A stretch of 64,000 nt of DNA, taken from the NCBI GenBank assembly GCA_025716815.1, contig JAIXMN010000002.1:1488001-1552000 (forward strand), read 5' to 3'. The notes beneath the pieces were generated by a model. That model worked only from the letters and a program-made list of their open reading frames with translations. It was not told where the DNA came from and did no database searches. The stretch's first letter is position 1. Each line of letters opens with the position of its first letter. Both the position numbers and the translations under genes were made by a program. Below are positions 12,301-23,685 of the stretch, in pieces. This stretch comes from Dichotomocladium elegans (Eukaryota; Mucoromycota; Mucoromycetes; Mucorales; Lichtheimiaceae).

Positions 12301-15300
12301 AAAGAGGAATCATCAAAAGATGCGGCTACTGAGGTCAAGAGAGATGATGAAGAAGGCAATGAAACTGAGACAGCAGAAAACAAGAGCGAGAAGGTAGATG
12401 AGGATGCCGATGCGGATTTGGATGAAGACGAAGAGGATGCCGATCAGAAAATGGCGGAGGCCTCTGCAAACGCGTCCAAAGCTCTTGCGGAAAAGATCCA
12501 TGGCATGGTGATCACGCGCATGCTTCCGTTGCTAAACACGTATCTGACGAAGGCGAAGAGCAGAAAGTCGGTCATTATTCGCATGCCTATGGCGTTTGGT
12601 ATTGCAAAGCTACTGCGTCAACTTCCAGAGCGGACGATGCGCCTTAACTTACCTGGTTTGCTGATCAGTCTTTGCCAAATGATCCGCAGCCGTGCACAGG
12701 ATGTCCGTGATGCCATCCGCGATACGTTGATCAAGATTAATACCTTTTTGGGTCCTTCTTACTTCTCCTTCATCGTCAAGGAACTCCGTACAGCTTTAAC
12801 AAAGGGATACGAACTTCATGTTCTTGGCTTCACAGTCAATGCTCTTCTGATCAAGACTATCCCGAATATTCAGGTGGGAGAGCTTGACTACTGCTTAGAG
12901 GACATTGTGAATGTTTTGATCAATGATGTCTTTGGAGCCACGGGACAAGAGAAGGATGCAGATGGAATGACGGGCAAGACGATGGAGGCCAAAACACAGA
13001 AGAGCATCAGTACGTTTGAACAGCTTGCCAGGGTGATCCACTTTAAAAATGTAAACGTCATGCTACTTCCTCTTCGGGATGTCATGAGCGAGACTCAGAG
13101 TCTGAAGATTCTGCGCAAAGTGGACGACATTCTTCGCCGAATCTCGGTTGGACTGGGCCAAAATCCCGAGTTTGGATCATTTGAACTACTCGATTTTTGC
13201 CTTGCGCTGGTCACCGAGAACCTTGATAACTTCAAGATCAAGACAAAGGCTGAGATTAAGAAATCACAGCTCGAAAAAAATTATGAGGTGCAAATCAAGC
13301 GGCCTGGTAATGAACCTCAGGACCATTACAAGACCAATGCCCATCGTTTTGTCGGATTTGGTCTCTCGCTATTCCAGACTGCCTTAAAGCGGGAGAAATT
13401 CGATCCGCGGGATCCGGAACAACAAGCCAAACTGGATCCTTTTGTTCCGGTCGTTGCCAACACGCTTTATTCGACACATGTATCGAATGTCATTCTTGGA
13501 TGCAAAGTAATGCGTACTTTGATGCAGTACCCAATGCTGCAAGTGAGGAGGTTTACACCCGACATCATCAAGCGCACGTTTCAACTTATCAGGCAGGCTG
13601 GCAACACAAAGTCTGATCTTGTACAGAACTGCTTCAAGATGCTCACGATGTGCATACGTGACCTACCAAACGTCAAACTGAACGAAAACCAGCTTGTCTA
13701 CCTTATCACAATCATCCAACCTGACATCGAGGAACCAGAGCGTCAGAGCACGGTATTTGCTTTGATCCGCGCCATCCTCTCGCGCAAGTTTATGGCAGCA
13801 GAAGTGTATGATCTTCTTGACCGAGTTGCGCAAGTGATGGTGACAAACCAAGCCCCCGAGATCCGGGATCAAGCGAGATCAGCCTATTTCACGTTCTTGA
13901 TGGAGTACCCTCAAGGTCTAGATCGACTCAAGACTCAGATGAGTTTCATGGTGAAAAATCTTGAATACGTATATGAACAAGGCCGTATATCCGTTATGGA
14001 GCTGCTTCATCAGGTGATCTCGAAGTTTGGTGACGAAGCTTTGATGACGTATGCCGAATCAATCTTCTTGGGTCTTGTACTGCGTCTAGTAAACGATGAT
14101 TCAGCCAAGTGCCGCGAAATGTCTGCTGAACTGATCAGGCAGCTCGTGGGTAGATGTGATGATGATAAGCTGGCTGTATTTTACCGTTTGCTAGATTCGT
14201 GGATTGAACGGTCGGATAAGCAGAACCTTCAGCGCGCATCCTGCCAGGTGTATGGTCTGGTCATCGATACGCTTGGATCGTCTTCACGGTCCTTGGCGAT
14301 CAAACTCGTGCCGCATTTGACGACGATACTCGAGGAAAACCGAGACCAGGGCCTTGTGAACGAGGGAGAAGAGGACGAGCCGATGGATGTTGATATGCCT
14401 TGGGAAGTCGTATACTATGCACTCAATACGATGGCAAGAATTGGAAAGCTTTTCCCGGAACTCATGTATACGGACGATTCGACGGACATGTGGGAAGCTG
14501 TGTCGGATATGCTGTTGCATCCTCATGCCTGGATCCGCACAGCCACTGGACGTCTTTTCGGCCTATACTTTGCAAATATTGAGCCCCAGGGACGCACCTA
14601 TCGCGACAAGAGGCTTCTGTTTTTGACAAGAGAAAAGCTTCGAGATCTTGTTCTCAAGTTTATTGAGCAGCTCAAGAGTCAATATCTGACGGAGGAGATG
14701 TCAAACCAGATTGTGCGCAATTTGTTCTTTATTAGCAAGTGCTTTTACGTTATGACTCCAGAAGAGGATCCTGGCGATGCCGCAGAATCCAAGGAGCCAA
14801 CGGATAGTACGACGAATGCGATCCAAGCGAAGTTGGATCAATTTGTGTCGCGGAATTCGCACTTTTGGATGATGCGGCGCCTGACGTTCACGGCGCGAGG
14901 AGGTTTAATGCAGAAGGGTTATTTGATGGTAAGGTGTTATGCGGAAGCCAGAGAGGAAAGATAACTGATATTCCCTGGTTGTCATTCTTAGCGTGCGTCG
15001 ATCTTCAAATGGTACGCAGCCGTTGCCAATCAAATGCAACCCGAGGAACTCCCCCCTTACTTGACGTCGATGATCACGCCGCTTTATAAGGTCACTACGG
15101 ATCAAATAATCAAGGACGCCAAGTTTGGTATGTTTATGGAAGCACCACCGACTATTGGAACAATGTGTAGGGCTCACCCGTTTTGGCATTCTTAGATGAG
15201 CTCAAGCAGTTGGCCAATGAGGTACTGGAACTGTTGCAAAACAAGGCCGGACCGACAATCTACTTTTCAGCATACCAACGTGTGCGACAACGCGAGGCTG

Positions 15301-15422
15301 ATACTCGCGAGGAACGCAAGGCCAAGCGTGCTATTGAGGCGGTTGCCAATCCTGAAATCCGAGCGAAGAAGAAACTTCGCAAAGCCGAAAAGAAGAAGCA
15401 GAAGAAGCCAACCTTTGCATAA
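6347..15422 (+). CDS. UTP20: UTP20, U3 snoRNP / SSU processome HEAT-repeat scaffold
   Basis: A first exon beginning MAALQKKTGVLSTEELSLFK (ATG 6347) splices to FRSFNQRIETIKID at 6459, and the frame continues through about a dozen short introns into one uninterrupted exon of about 5.3 kb (from about 9650 to 14931), then two terminal exons. The last exon ends YQRVRQREADTREERKAKRA and a run of Lys/Arg (NPEIRAKKKLRKAEKKKQKK), the typical basic tail of Utp20. The body is alpha-helical HEAT/ARM repeats. Two acidic disordered inserts are visible, at 9808-9905 and 12300-12460. Total length, about 2,550-2,600 aa, matches eukaryotic Utp20. The protein acts in the nucleolus in the 90S pre-ribosome, binding the central scaffold needed for 18S rRNA processing at A0, A1 and A2. 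Downstream it is convergent with bL9m, with 129 bases between the stop codons. Confidence 0.93.
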
Positions 15423-15551
15423 TTCTGTTGCCTCCCCTCCGAACTAAATGTTTCTCCTTTAGACTGTTGATAAATATATATTCCCTTCATCTATTTTGCT
15501 GTTGAAAATATGTAGTGTATATTTGTACAAGAACTCGGGTGACGTCTGATC

Positions 15552-16445
15552 TTATGCAGCACGGACAATGACCTTGACAGGATGGCCAGCCACAATGATG
15601 TCGTGCTCGCCGAGGGACTTGATACGCTCTCCCTTGAAATCGACTTGGCTCTTTTCAATGACAACATTGAATTCCTCCTTGAGTTTGGCTACGAGGTCGT
15701 CTGCGGTGACAGAGCCGAAGGTGTTTGTGGAATCGGGGACGACGGCACGTTGGAATTCGAGGGTTTCGATATTGGAAATGACAGAGCCGATCTGAGATGC
15801 TTGTGCTCTGCGACGGGAGGCCTTGACAGAAGTGGCCTAGAAGAAAAGAAAAAGAAAAGTAAGCATCCTGCGGGACCGTTGAGAGGGTGGGGAGCGTCTT
15901 CAATCTGACCTCATCGGAGTGAGCAGCCGCAAGCTTTTCGGATTCCTCGAGTTGTCTGTTGCGGGGGCCTTGGTGGGTTTGGATGTACGACGCTTTGCCG
16001 GCAGGATACAAGAAGTTGCGCATCAAGCCGGCTGGTGGGGTGCGCGCGCGGGAGAGAGAGAGAGAGAGAGAGAGCGCCGGGGTGGGAATGTCAATTTATT
16101 GTTATTATCCCCTCCACTTCATCCATCAAACTTACGTCGGACAGCAACAACTTCCTCTAATAAAACCAGTATCTCTTTAAGTAAAAAAAAAAAAAGCAGG
16201 GATGGGGAGGAAGCGCAAGACTCTAGTTGTATATACCTGGCACTCCAACGCCTTCGACATATTCATTCAGGCGCACCTGGATCGATGACTTCTTGTGTGC
16301 ACCTCGCTAAACGTGATTGTTTGTTCTTGAGTTTTTGCAATGTCTCTAGGTCCAAGGGTGGAATGGACATATCTATTACCACAGAAATGACGATGGGCGA
16401 ACGGATGACGCGGCGTGCGCAGGTGCGAAGGAGTGACATTGACAT
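15552..16445 (-). CDS. Mitochondrial large-subunit ribosomal protein bL9m
   Basis: Minus-strand exons assemble into about 190 aa: a presequence-like start MSMSLLRTCARRVIRSPIVI rich in Arg and Ser, then the L9 N-domain (SSIQVRLNEYVEGVGVPEE, VVAVRPGLMRNFLYPAGKAS) and the C-domain ending GHPVKVIVRAA. The pattern VxxVRPGxxRNFLxPxGKA is the L9 signature. One exon is only 21 nt long (16136-16156) yet supplies the conserved VVAVR; phase is exact on both sides. A 23-base GA repeat sits in the next intron. The N-terminal intron (GTAATAG to TTTAG) removes an in-frame alternative reading. Start is 16443-16445; an in-frame ATG 6 bases inside, and one 30 bases upstream, are alternatives. The protein belongs to the mitochondrial 54S subunit. 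Confidence 0.88.
16052..16074. repeat. GA dinucleotide repeat inside bL9m intron
   Basis: Pure GA run of about 11 units, on the minus strand a CT-rich tract shortly before the acceptor of the intron that follows the microexon, where it may serve as an extended polypyrimidine tract. Confidence 0.85.
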
Positions 16446-16820
16446 GGCCGTGGCTAAGCTTGTGAAAGGGTTCAAGAGAGGCCCACCCGTTGTTTTTTGG
16501 TCCCCCGACTTCAGGCCCTCCCGAGCAAATCATCCCCCTTCTCTTCCCTCTTTCTTCTCTCCCCGCACCCCCCAGTGGCTTTTTTTTTTACCCCCTTTGC
16601 CCACCACCCACCTCCCAGGCTTCTTGCCCAAGGAAAAAAAATAATAATTCAACGCCCGAACGGGTTCCAAGTTTTTTTTTTATGGTCCATAGGCAGATAT
16701 GGAGAGGCTACATGGAGTATGGCAATGGACAACAGGTGTTCTCGGCACATGATTCATCCGCGCACCGTAGCAGACAAATGGTTGATGATGATGCATTCCA
16801 GCTCGGTGACTATGATTATT
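16446..16820. other. Spacer between bL9m and the zinc transporter gene
   Basis: Both neighbours are on the minus strand, so this 375-base stretch holds the bL9m promoter and the 3' UTR of the CDF gene. It contains long C- and T-runs (16500-16690) and no supported gene. Confidence 0.5.
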
Positions 16821-18402
16821 TTAAGATTGGTCGGTCAGACAAAGCATGTTATCCACCGGATGGGGGAGGTGAAACAAAAATTCACTTGCCATGGCAGCAA
16901 CGGTGCCCAAAGATGAATGGGGCGAGCTGGCTTCGGTGTTGTCGAGGAACTCAGGCTGGATGGTGACCGAATGAACACCCCGCTTATGGAGCAGTGTTCG
17001 TATGGATGTTGCGACAGAGAGATATTCGGCCTGCGTCTTGAGCAAGACGTGGAGCGTTGCAATGAATTTGGTATCCGAGAGCTGCCAGATATGAAGCTCG
17101 TGGACGGAAACCACATCATCGAGCTTTCATCTCTTTTCTTAGTCATATTGCCCGAAAATATGGGAGGGGGTAGGCGAAAGAGTACTAGCACATATATATG
17201 TATATATATATACACATGTATGTAGGGAACTACTTGCCTTGGAAAGATCATTTTTGACGTCGTCTACAGCAACACTGCTTGCCTGGAGTAGAATAAAGCT
17301 CGTTTCCTTAACTATCAACTCGTCAATCAAAAGTTGTCCTTCTGTGTGTGTGTGTGTGCGTATGAAAGGAGAGATAGTGGAACTAGCCCACGTACTTAAT
17401 GGGATAGCAGAGATGAAAATAACAATGGAAATCACAAAACTATTTTGTATTTAGCAACGACCATACATGCCAAATAAAACATTGTCCACATACCTGATGA
17501 CTGGATCCATATAAAAGCGCCATGAGAAATCCGTTAGCCAGACAAACAAGGCGGTTGCAATGACGCCAATGTTTCCGAGCGCATCGCCCATAACATGGAG
17601 GAATATCTTTTGTGAAAGCCGATTTAGCGGCACTGTTCCCTCCGTTCGCTCCTTGAGGGAAGCATAGCATCATTTACCCCTTTCATGTTTAAATGGCCCC
17701 CATGGTGCTGCTGGTGCGCCGAAGGTTTCTTTTCGTTGTCAGGAGCATGATGATGGTGCCCATGACCGTGGTCTTAACGAGCATAGCAGCAGGAAGAAAA
17801 GATGGTTATGTTTCGCTTGACAGGGCAAGGGCTTCGACACGTTTACCATGGAAGAGCAAAAGTCCCACAAGATTGCCGGCCAACCCTGCACAGGCGGTGA
17901 ACAACACAAGGCGTGGGTCGGTGATCGGATCGGGCTCGACAAAGCGCTGTATCGCCTCAATGACAATCATCACACTCAATGCAACGAGGAACACAGCATT
18001 GACCATGGCGCCCAGCACTTCAGCACGCTGCCATCCATACGAATACTTTGGATTGTATTCACTTTGGGATGCAACCTAGGTTATATATATATATATATCA
18101 AATGAGATGAACACATAATATGTGTTGACATTGTCTAGTGTACTCCTTTACCCGAATGGCCCACAAGGCAACCACCAGGCTCAACACGTCATTCAACATA
18201 TGGAACGAGTCCGCAACCTAAAAGTTAAAAAAAAAAATAAAAGGACTGGTTTCAAAAACACATACGCACGCACACAAAATCGTCGTCTGCTTACAAGGGC
18301 AAGGGAGCTAGCATAGTAGCCGACTGTGATTTCAGCAATAAAAAATGCAAAGTTGATGCACAGCATCATCTTTACCCGCCCCTGCCGACTTAGTAGAGCC
18401 AT
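16821..18402 (-). CDS. Cation diffusion facilitator, zinc transporter (ZRC1/COT1/SLC30 type)
   Basis: From ATG 18402 the spliced minus-strand protein begins MALLSRQGRVKMMLCINFAF, with TM1 followed by YYASSLAL and then VADSFHMLNDVLSLVVALWA, the TM2 HxxxD zinc site. TM3-TM4 follow (YGWQRAEVLGAMVNAVFLVA; ACAGLAGNLVGLLLFHG). A His-rich loop (DHGHGHHHHAPDNEKK and AHQQHHGGH) precedes TM5 with the second HxxxD site, HVMGDALGNIGVIATALFVW. The C-terminal cytosolic domain shows VSVHELHIWQLSD, usual for SLC30 transporters. Such proteins move Zn2+ out of the cytosol into the vacuole, ER or Golgi in exchange for protons. Introns contain TA, GT and AT repeats. The gene is divergent from the FAD oxidoreductase gene about 1.1 kb away. 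Zinc as substrate follows from the two HxxxD motifs and the His loop. Confidence 0.88.
17192..17213. repeat. TA-rich microsatellite in CDF intron
   Basis: Interrupted TA repeat within a minus-strand intron of the zinc transporter gene. Confidence 0.8.
17343..17358. repeat. GT/AC dinucleotide repeat in CDF intron
   Basis: Eight GT units on the plus strand, inside the same gene's intron. Confidence 0.8.
18081..18098. repeat. AT dinucleotide repeat in CDF intron
   Basis: About nine AT units next to the splice junction after the exon encoding SKYSYGWQRAEV. Confidence 0.8.
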
Positions 18403-19475
18403 GAATATACGGTCGATGGATAGATGAGATTATAGAGGGGAAGGGGCACCAAGAAAGAATGGTGTGTGGATTGATGAGAAGAACAAAAACAAGATGCGAG
18501 AATAGGTAATCGAGAGAAGGGATATATAAACTAGATCTTGTCTAACGTATCGGCATGGATCGCGGGACATTCGTTTGATTATTGCAAAGAAAACTACACC
18601 TAATATCTTCGTTTGCTGCTCCTTTAGCTGTTAATAGCTCTTATTCCCATATTCGTGACAACGGTGTCATGCCGTAGTGCTGCTGCTGCTGCTGTTGCTG
18701 CTCACGTGGAACCCCCTTCCAAAAGGAATACGTAGAAAGAATCGCCCGACCTCATCATATACAGCATTCATGTCCAAGAGCTGCCCAAAGAAATTATGCC
18801 TGTGATTTCAATGAAAAAGGCACCATTTCTCCTTTCTTTATGTGTGTGTTTGCTTGTCTACAGGGAAACAGATCTGCCTTTACCGTCATGCTCTAAACAA
18901 AGGGCACGATGGAAAAGAGGATGTCAGGATAATCTAAAAGAAATGATAGAAATATTAACCAATCTTAAAAAAAAGCAGACTTTTTTTTTCGTATATAGTG
19001 TTTTCTAAAAGCGTTTAACTGGCGGTAAAAAACGTGTAGATAGAGAAATGGACTGCATGGTAAGAAGTTTTCTAAATTTTCTCGGTGAAGAACGGCCAAC
19101 TCCTGGGAGGAAAATCCCCGTGTGTGTGTGTGGGCGGTCTGTAAATGAACTGCGGCACAGACAATGATGGCTTGGACCTTTCTGGCTGACATTGCAAATG
19201 ATCAAATATACATGTTGGGATATATTATAAGGCTGGTGGGCGATTGCTCGACTTGCCCTGAAATACGTCCCTGTCTTCGATCGCACTCTTTGCGTGTTGT
19301 GGCTTGTCGTTACGCAATTTCCGAATGAGGACGTCGTGTGCGGTGATACAGCAAGATCTGATAAGAATCAACGCATAAGACAAACGGAAATGGAGAGCAC
19401 GTCTATCTTTTCTTCCCTTCTTTCTTCTTCTTCCGTTATACCACTTTCTCTTTGAGCCACCGCGACACACGACAA
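18403..19475. promoter_or_regulatory. Divergent intergenic region between CDF transporter and FAD oxidoreductase
   Basis: 1.07 kb between two head-to-head start codons. It contains a CTG-type triplet repeat (18679-18702) followed directly by CACGTG (18703-18708), a palindromic E-box that fungal bHLH factors can bind, and T-rich tracts. Open frames here lack motifs. Treating the E-box as functional is an inference. Confidence 0.35.
18679..18702. repeat. CTG/CAG-type triplet repeat
   Basis: Seven to eight CTG-like units with one TTG interruption, in non-coding DNA. Confidence 0.8.
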
Positions 19476-21113
19476 ATGACAGCGATTCCCGCCGAAAAGA
19501 AAAACATTGTCTCGATCGGCGCTTCGGCCGCTGGTAAATGTTTCTATGCTTGACATAATCGACTCCAACCGCCCTACTCCCGCACACCTTCTCCTCGAAG
19601 GGAAGGTTTTGGGCGATCTGGGCGTCTGTCAAACGTAGTACTAGTGCTGTGAGGTTATTTTTTTGGGGGGCTAACGGAGCGATTTTTGGGCGACAATGTT
19701 GTATTAGTGATGGGAGCTGCGTTGGCATGGCGCGATCAAGGCGGTAGTCCGACCCACCGGTTCATCCTCATTGACGCGAAAAGCCATTTTCATTTCATCT
19801 ATGCATTTCCTCGTGCCTGCGTCAAGCCAGGTTTCGAGCGCGAGTTGTTTATTCCAAACACAAATCTCTTTCGAGGCAACAAGAGCATCGGTGAGGTGGT
19901 GCACGCGCGCGTGACAGCAGTCCATCCGCACCACCTTGAGCTCGATAGGGACGTGCCCGAATTTGGACGGACGATCGAGTTTGAGTATCTCATCTATGCG
20001 GCCGGTACCACCATCCCTCAACCGGGCAGACTCGCAGCCGACACCAAAAAAGAGGCCATCGAGACGTTGCATCGATATCAGCAGGTGATCCGGGAGTCGG
20101 AACGGCCCATCATCATCGGGGCGGGGGCAGTGGGCCTAGGTATATACCGCAAATATATATTTATATACATATGGAGAGCTTATCGTTCATGAATGGGATG
20201 CAACGCTGCAGAGCTGGCGGCAGAAATCAAGGAACATTTCCCAGAAAAGAAGGTGACACTGATGCATTCCCGGAGCCGCTACATGCCACGCTACAAGAGC
20301 AGCGTGGATGCAATGGTGTACAACATTTTAAAAAAGCATGGCGTCAGACAAGTGCTCGGTGACCGAGCCATTCTGCCAAAGGAGGGCTTTCCGCTCAAGG
20401 TCCAGCCTGTAGAAGTTCGTACGCAGGCTGGTAAGGTCATTCGGGGCGATCTGGCAGTATGTGTTATCATCCTGGGTGGCCGGGGCGGTGTTGGTGGACA
20501 CACTAGGATAGTGAGCCAGAGAGAGAGAGAGAGGAGATTGATGCAGACAGCAAACACATACACGCATCTACGTAGATCATGTGCATTGGAATGACTCCCA
20601 ATAGTCAGATTCTGGCCGCGCTTGCGCCCAAGGCGATCAGCCCATCGGGTTTTGTCAGAGTGAAAAAGACGATGCAAATCGACGACGGCGACATGTTTCC
20701 ACACATATTTGCGGCTGGTGATGTGGTTGATCACAAAGATGTCAAGACCGGCCATTTCGCATGGATGCAGGGATTGGCGGTTATGCATAATATCAACAAG
20801 CTGATAAACGGCGCAAGCTACAGCGACCTCGATCCCTATGTGAGCAAGGACGTCGAACTGGTGAAATTAATTTTGGGTCAAGTAAGGTTCTTTTATATAT
20901 ATGGAGAGAGAGAGGGTACGAAGGCGAGATACTGAATCTAAACTTGCATTGAAATATACATAGAAAGAAGCAGTGATGCAAACCATCGTTGATGATTCTT
21001 TGATCACTGTGGGATCATGGATAGCCGGGCGCTCTATACCACACAACGTGTACGCAAATGCTGGCTGGGCTTGGGTCGATATTCCGATGGACGATGCCCA
21101 TTTAGATTTATAA
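19476..21113 (+). CDS. FAD-dependent pyridine-nucleotide oxidoreductase, AIF/AMID (ferroptosis-suppressor FSP1-like) type
   Basis: The first exon (ATG 19476) encodes MTAIPAEKKNIVSIGASAA, an FAD-binding Rossmann start; the next begins after the acceptor near 19690 and carries HRFILIDAKSHFHFIYAFPR and RACVKPGFERELFIP. The NAD(P)H-binding motif PIIIGAGAVGL is split by an intron from GCNAAELAAEIKEHFPEKKV. A C-terminal FAD motif follows (MFPHIFAAGDVVDHKDVKT). The last exon ends WVDIPMDDAHLDL with stop at 21111-21113. The layout fits class-II NADH dehydrogenase-like AIFM2/AMID proteins of fungi, which reduce quinones. Substrate, electron acceptor and location cannot be read from the sequence; no signal peptide is evident. 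The intron-1 acceptor is the least certain junction. Confidence 0.82.
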
Positions 21114-21581
21114 TAACATAATAAAAATTATGGCAGTTTTCTTTGATCTTTTGACTTTACGCAGTTTACATTCTGGGATGATTCCCATCAGTGAAATCAT
21201 GTCATTGAAGCGTACTTCTGTCAAGTCGCTTCGTTCTCGCTTCGTAGTGTAGCTAGTGGTTACAGGCGACGTCCTGGGTTGATGTCTGGCGATGGAGGTG
21301 CGATACGATTTTGTTTGTGCGACAATCTATGACGATGCATGGGGGTGGTTCGAAAGACCGAGCTTCCCCGGACCAAATTAGGAAGGTGGTGACATTTGGT
21401 CGGATCTGATAACTTTTTGATGGACGAACAATGGATTTTTTTTTTTTACCTTTATAAATCATATACTTTTGAGTTGTCGAGTTCCTCGCCCCACCCTTTT
21501 TTTTCTATTCTTGCTTGTTGATTCGTTCGGTGCAGCAAGGGACGCAAACGATCCGACAAGGAAACAGAGAAAGGAGACAGA

Positions 21582-23685
21582 ATGAAAGTGCTCTCGCCAA
21601 GAAATTTTTTTACTCCACGAAATCAAGACGATGGTACGATCGTCAAGCCAGCCCCTGACGCACCGATTGGTGTGCAAAAGGTATATCTGATGAACAAGTT
21701 TGCGAGCCGTGTGGATCTTTGGTTGATCATTGGCGGGTAAGGAAACATGTATGGGCGAAGCGCAGGTTTGGTTATATGTCTTACTAAGACGGACCCTATT
21801 TCTTTTTGTTTGTTAATTTAGCATTGTCCTGTTTGCGTGGGCCAAAAACTGGGAAGGCAACACGATCTACTCGATCTCGTTCAATGTGCTGAGTCTCTTC
21901 AATGCAGCAAACCAATACTCCCTTCTGAGTACCGTTGAATATCTTCTCCAGACGGTGTTGATCCCGTTTTATGCCAAACTCTCGGATATATGGGGAAGAA
22001 CCGAAGTTTTTGCCGTCTCGCTCTTATTTTATATTCTCTCTGGCGTTGTGTTTGCTTGTGCCCAGCGATTCAGTGATTTTGCTGTAGGTTGGAAAATGGA
22101 AGAATCTGGTGTACCCTGCTAATGTCTTGTTGCATTGATTGCAGGGTGCTCAAGTGATTTATGCGTTCGGAATCTCCGGTGCCCATTGCATGGGACATGT
22201 TCTGATTGCAGGTAGCGTACAAAGAAGCAAAGCGTAGCAAAGCAAAAGCGAGACTTGTGGGGGGGGGAAAGATCCGCGGTCTCTCATCGAACATATCCAG
22301 ATCTCACCAGCAAGGTGAACCGCGCGCTTTTCCAGTCGTTCTACGACGTCCCGGCCATCATCAACATCTTTGTGGCCCCGATTGCGGGTGAGCGATTCCT
22401 CAGTTCCAACTGGCGGTGGGTCTATTCGATGATCCCCTTCTGCATTGGCGGCACCGGCCTTATCTTGATGACAGGTTTGCTGCACACTGAGTACAAGATT
22501 CGAAAGTCCGGTCAGCTCGCTCAGGTTCGCCGTGCTATTGCCGAGAAGCGTGAGGAGGAGGGAGATCAACGCACATTGGTGCAAAGAGCATTATGGATCA
22601 TCAAGGAGCTCGACCTTGTCGGCAGCTTGCTGCTGGTTGGTTCGCTCTGCATGCTTCTTCTGCCAATGGTGCTTGCGCTGACTGACTTTGGTGGCTGGAA
22701 CAGCCCAACGACCATCGGACTTTTGTGCGGCGGAGCTGTTGCGCTCCTATGCTTTGTTGGTTGGGAATGGAAGTGCGTCAAGCAACCCCTGATCCCTGTG
22801 GGGCACTGGGACAATACGACGCCGCTCTTTGGTGTGCTGTGCGTGTCGATGATCAGCATTATCTCGTCCATTCCGTGGGCCTACTTTCAAATGTATCTCC
22901 AGATTTCGCGCAACTGGGACGTCGTCAAGGCAACGCACGTGGATCGGTCGTACGACGCGGTTTACCTCGTGGCACAGGTCGTGGCCGGCTTTTTGATGAA
23001 GCACTTCAAGGTGTACCGTCCTATCGTCCTGACGGGTATTGCTCTTTTCATGATTGGCATGGGCATGATGATTCCTTCTCGCTACCCTGGTTCGTCGGAC
23101 GTCTTCTTGGTGGCTTCTCAGGTGATTTCGGGTTGGGGCGCGGGCTGGGTCTTTGTCCCAACCCTTGTGGCCGTTCAGAGCGCGGTCCCGCACAATGATC
23201 TGGCGATGGCCACTGCTCTTTATCAGGTCGGTACAACCCTCGCCTTCTCAATCGGTTCGGCTATTGCAGGCGCTGTCTGGAACAGCTGGCTGCCGCAGGA
23301 GCTGGCCCGCCTCGTTCCTGGCGAGATCAACTACGCATATGCTATTGGCAGCATCAATTATGTCATGGCGCTCCCCGCTGACCAGTACGCAGCCACGGTC
23401 GAGGCCTATGGCAATATATTGCGCATGTTCTGCATCGTCGGTCTCTGTCTCAGCGTCCCTGCGCTCATTTTTGGCTTCCTCATGAAGCCCTTTGGTCTCG
23501 AGGACGACAAGGTCGACGTGCTCTCAGAGGAAAAGATCGGGGCCGACTCTGAGGGCTCGATCAAGCACCGTCTTCAAGGTGAGGTCATCACACCCAAACA
23601 GGCTTCCCTCATTTCTCACGCACTCTCAACCCCCTCTTATCGATTAGACGAGACAGAATCTCAAGTGGCCCATTCCGCCGTTTAA
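21582..23685 (+). CDS. Major facilitator superfamily transporter, siderophore-iron (SIT/ARN) type
   Basis: Exon 1 begins at ATG 21582 (MKVLSPRNFFTPRNQDDG) and ends at the donor after LWLIIGG. Later exons carry YSLLSTVEYLLQTVLIPFYA and KLSDIWGRTEVFAVSLLFYI, the MFS motif-A loop (D-x-x-GR), then GAHCMGHVLIADLTSKVNRA and FYDVPAIINIFVAPIAGERF. The text GHxLIADLTS and the Phe/Tyr-rich loop after it are typical of SIT1/ARN siderophore transporters. A long single exon (from about 22313) encodes the remaining helices. About 14 helices are expected for the family. The intron before DLTS uses acceptor CCAG at about 22300; a nearer AAAG acceptor is in frame for another reading (D-P-R-S) but lacks family similarity. 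Substrate is inferred, not shown. Confidence 0.82.

Noticed and set aside
16263..16475. Reading through the first bL9m intron as coding (CTQEVIDPGAPE end)
   Set aside because: It stops at once and lacks L9 sequence; splicing from GTAATAG to TTTAG gives the L9 frame with a typical presequence.
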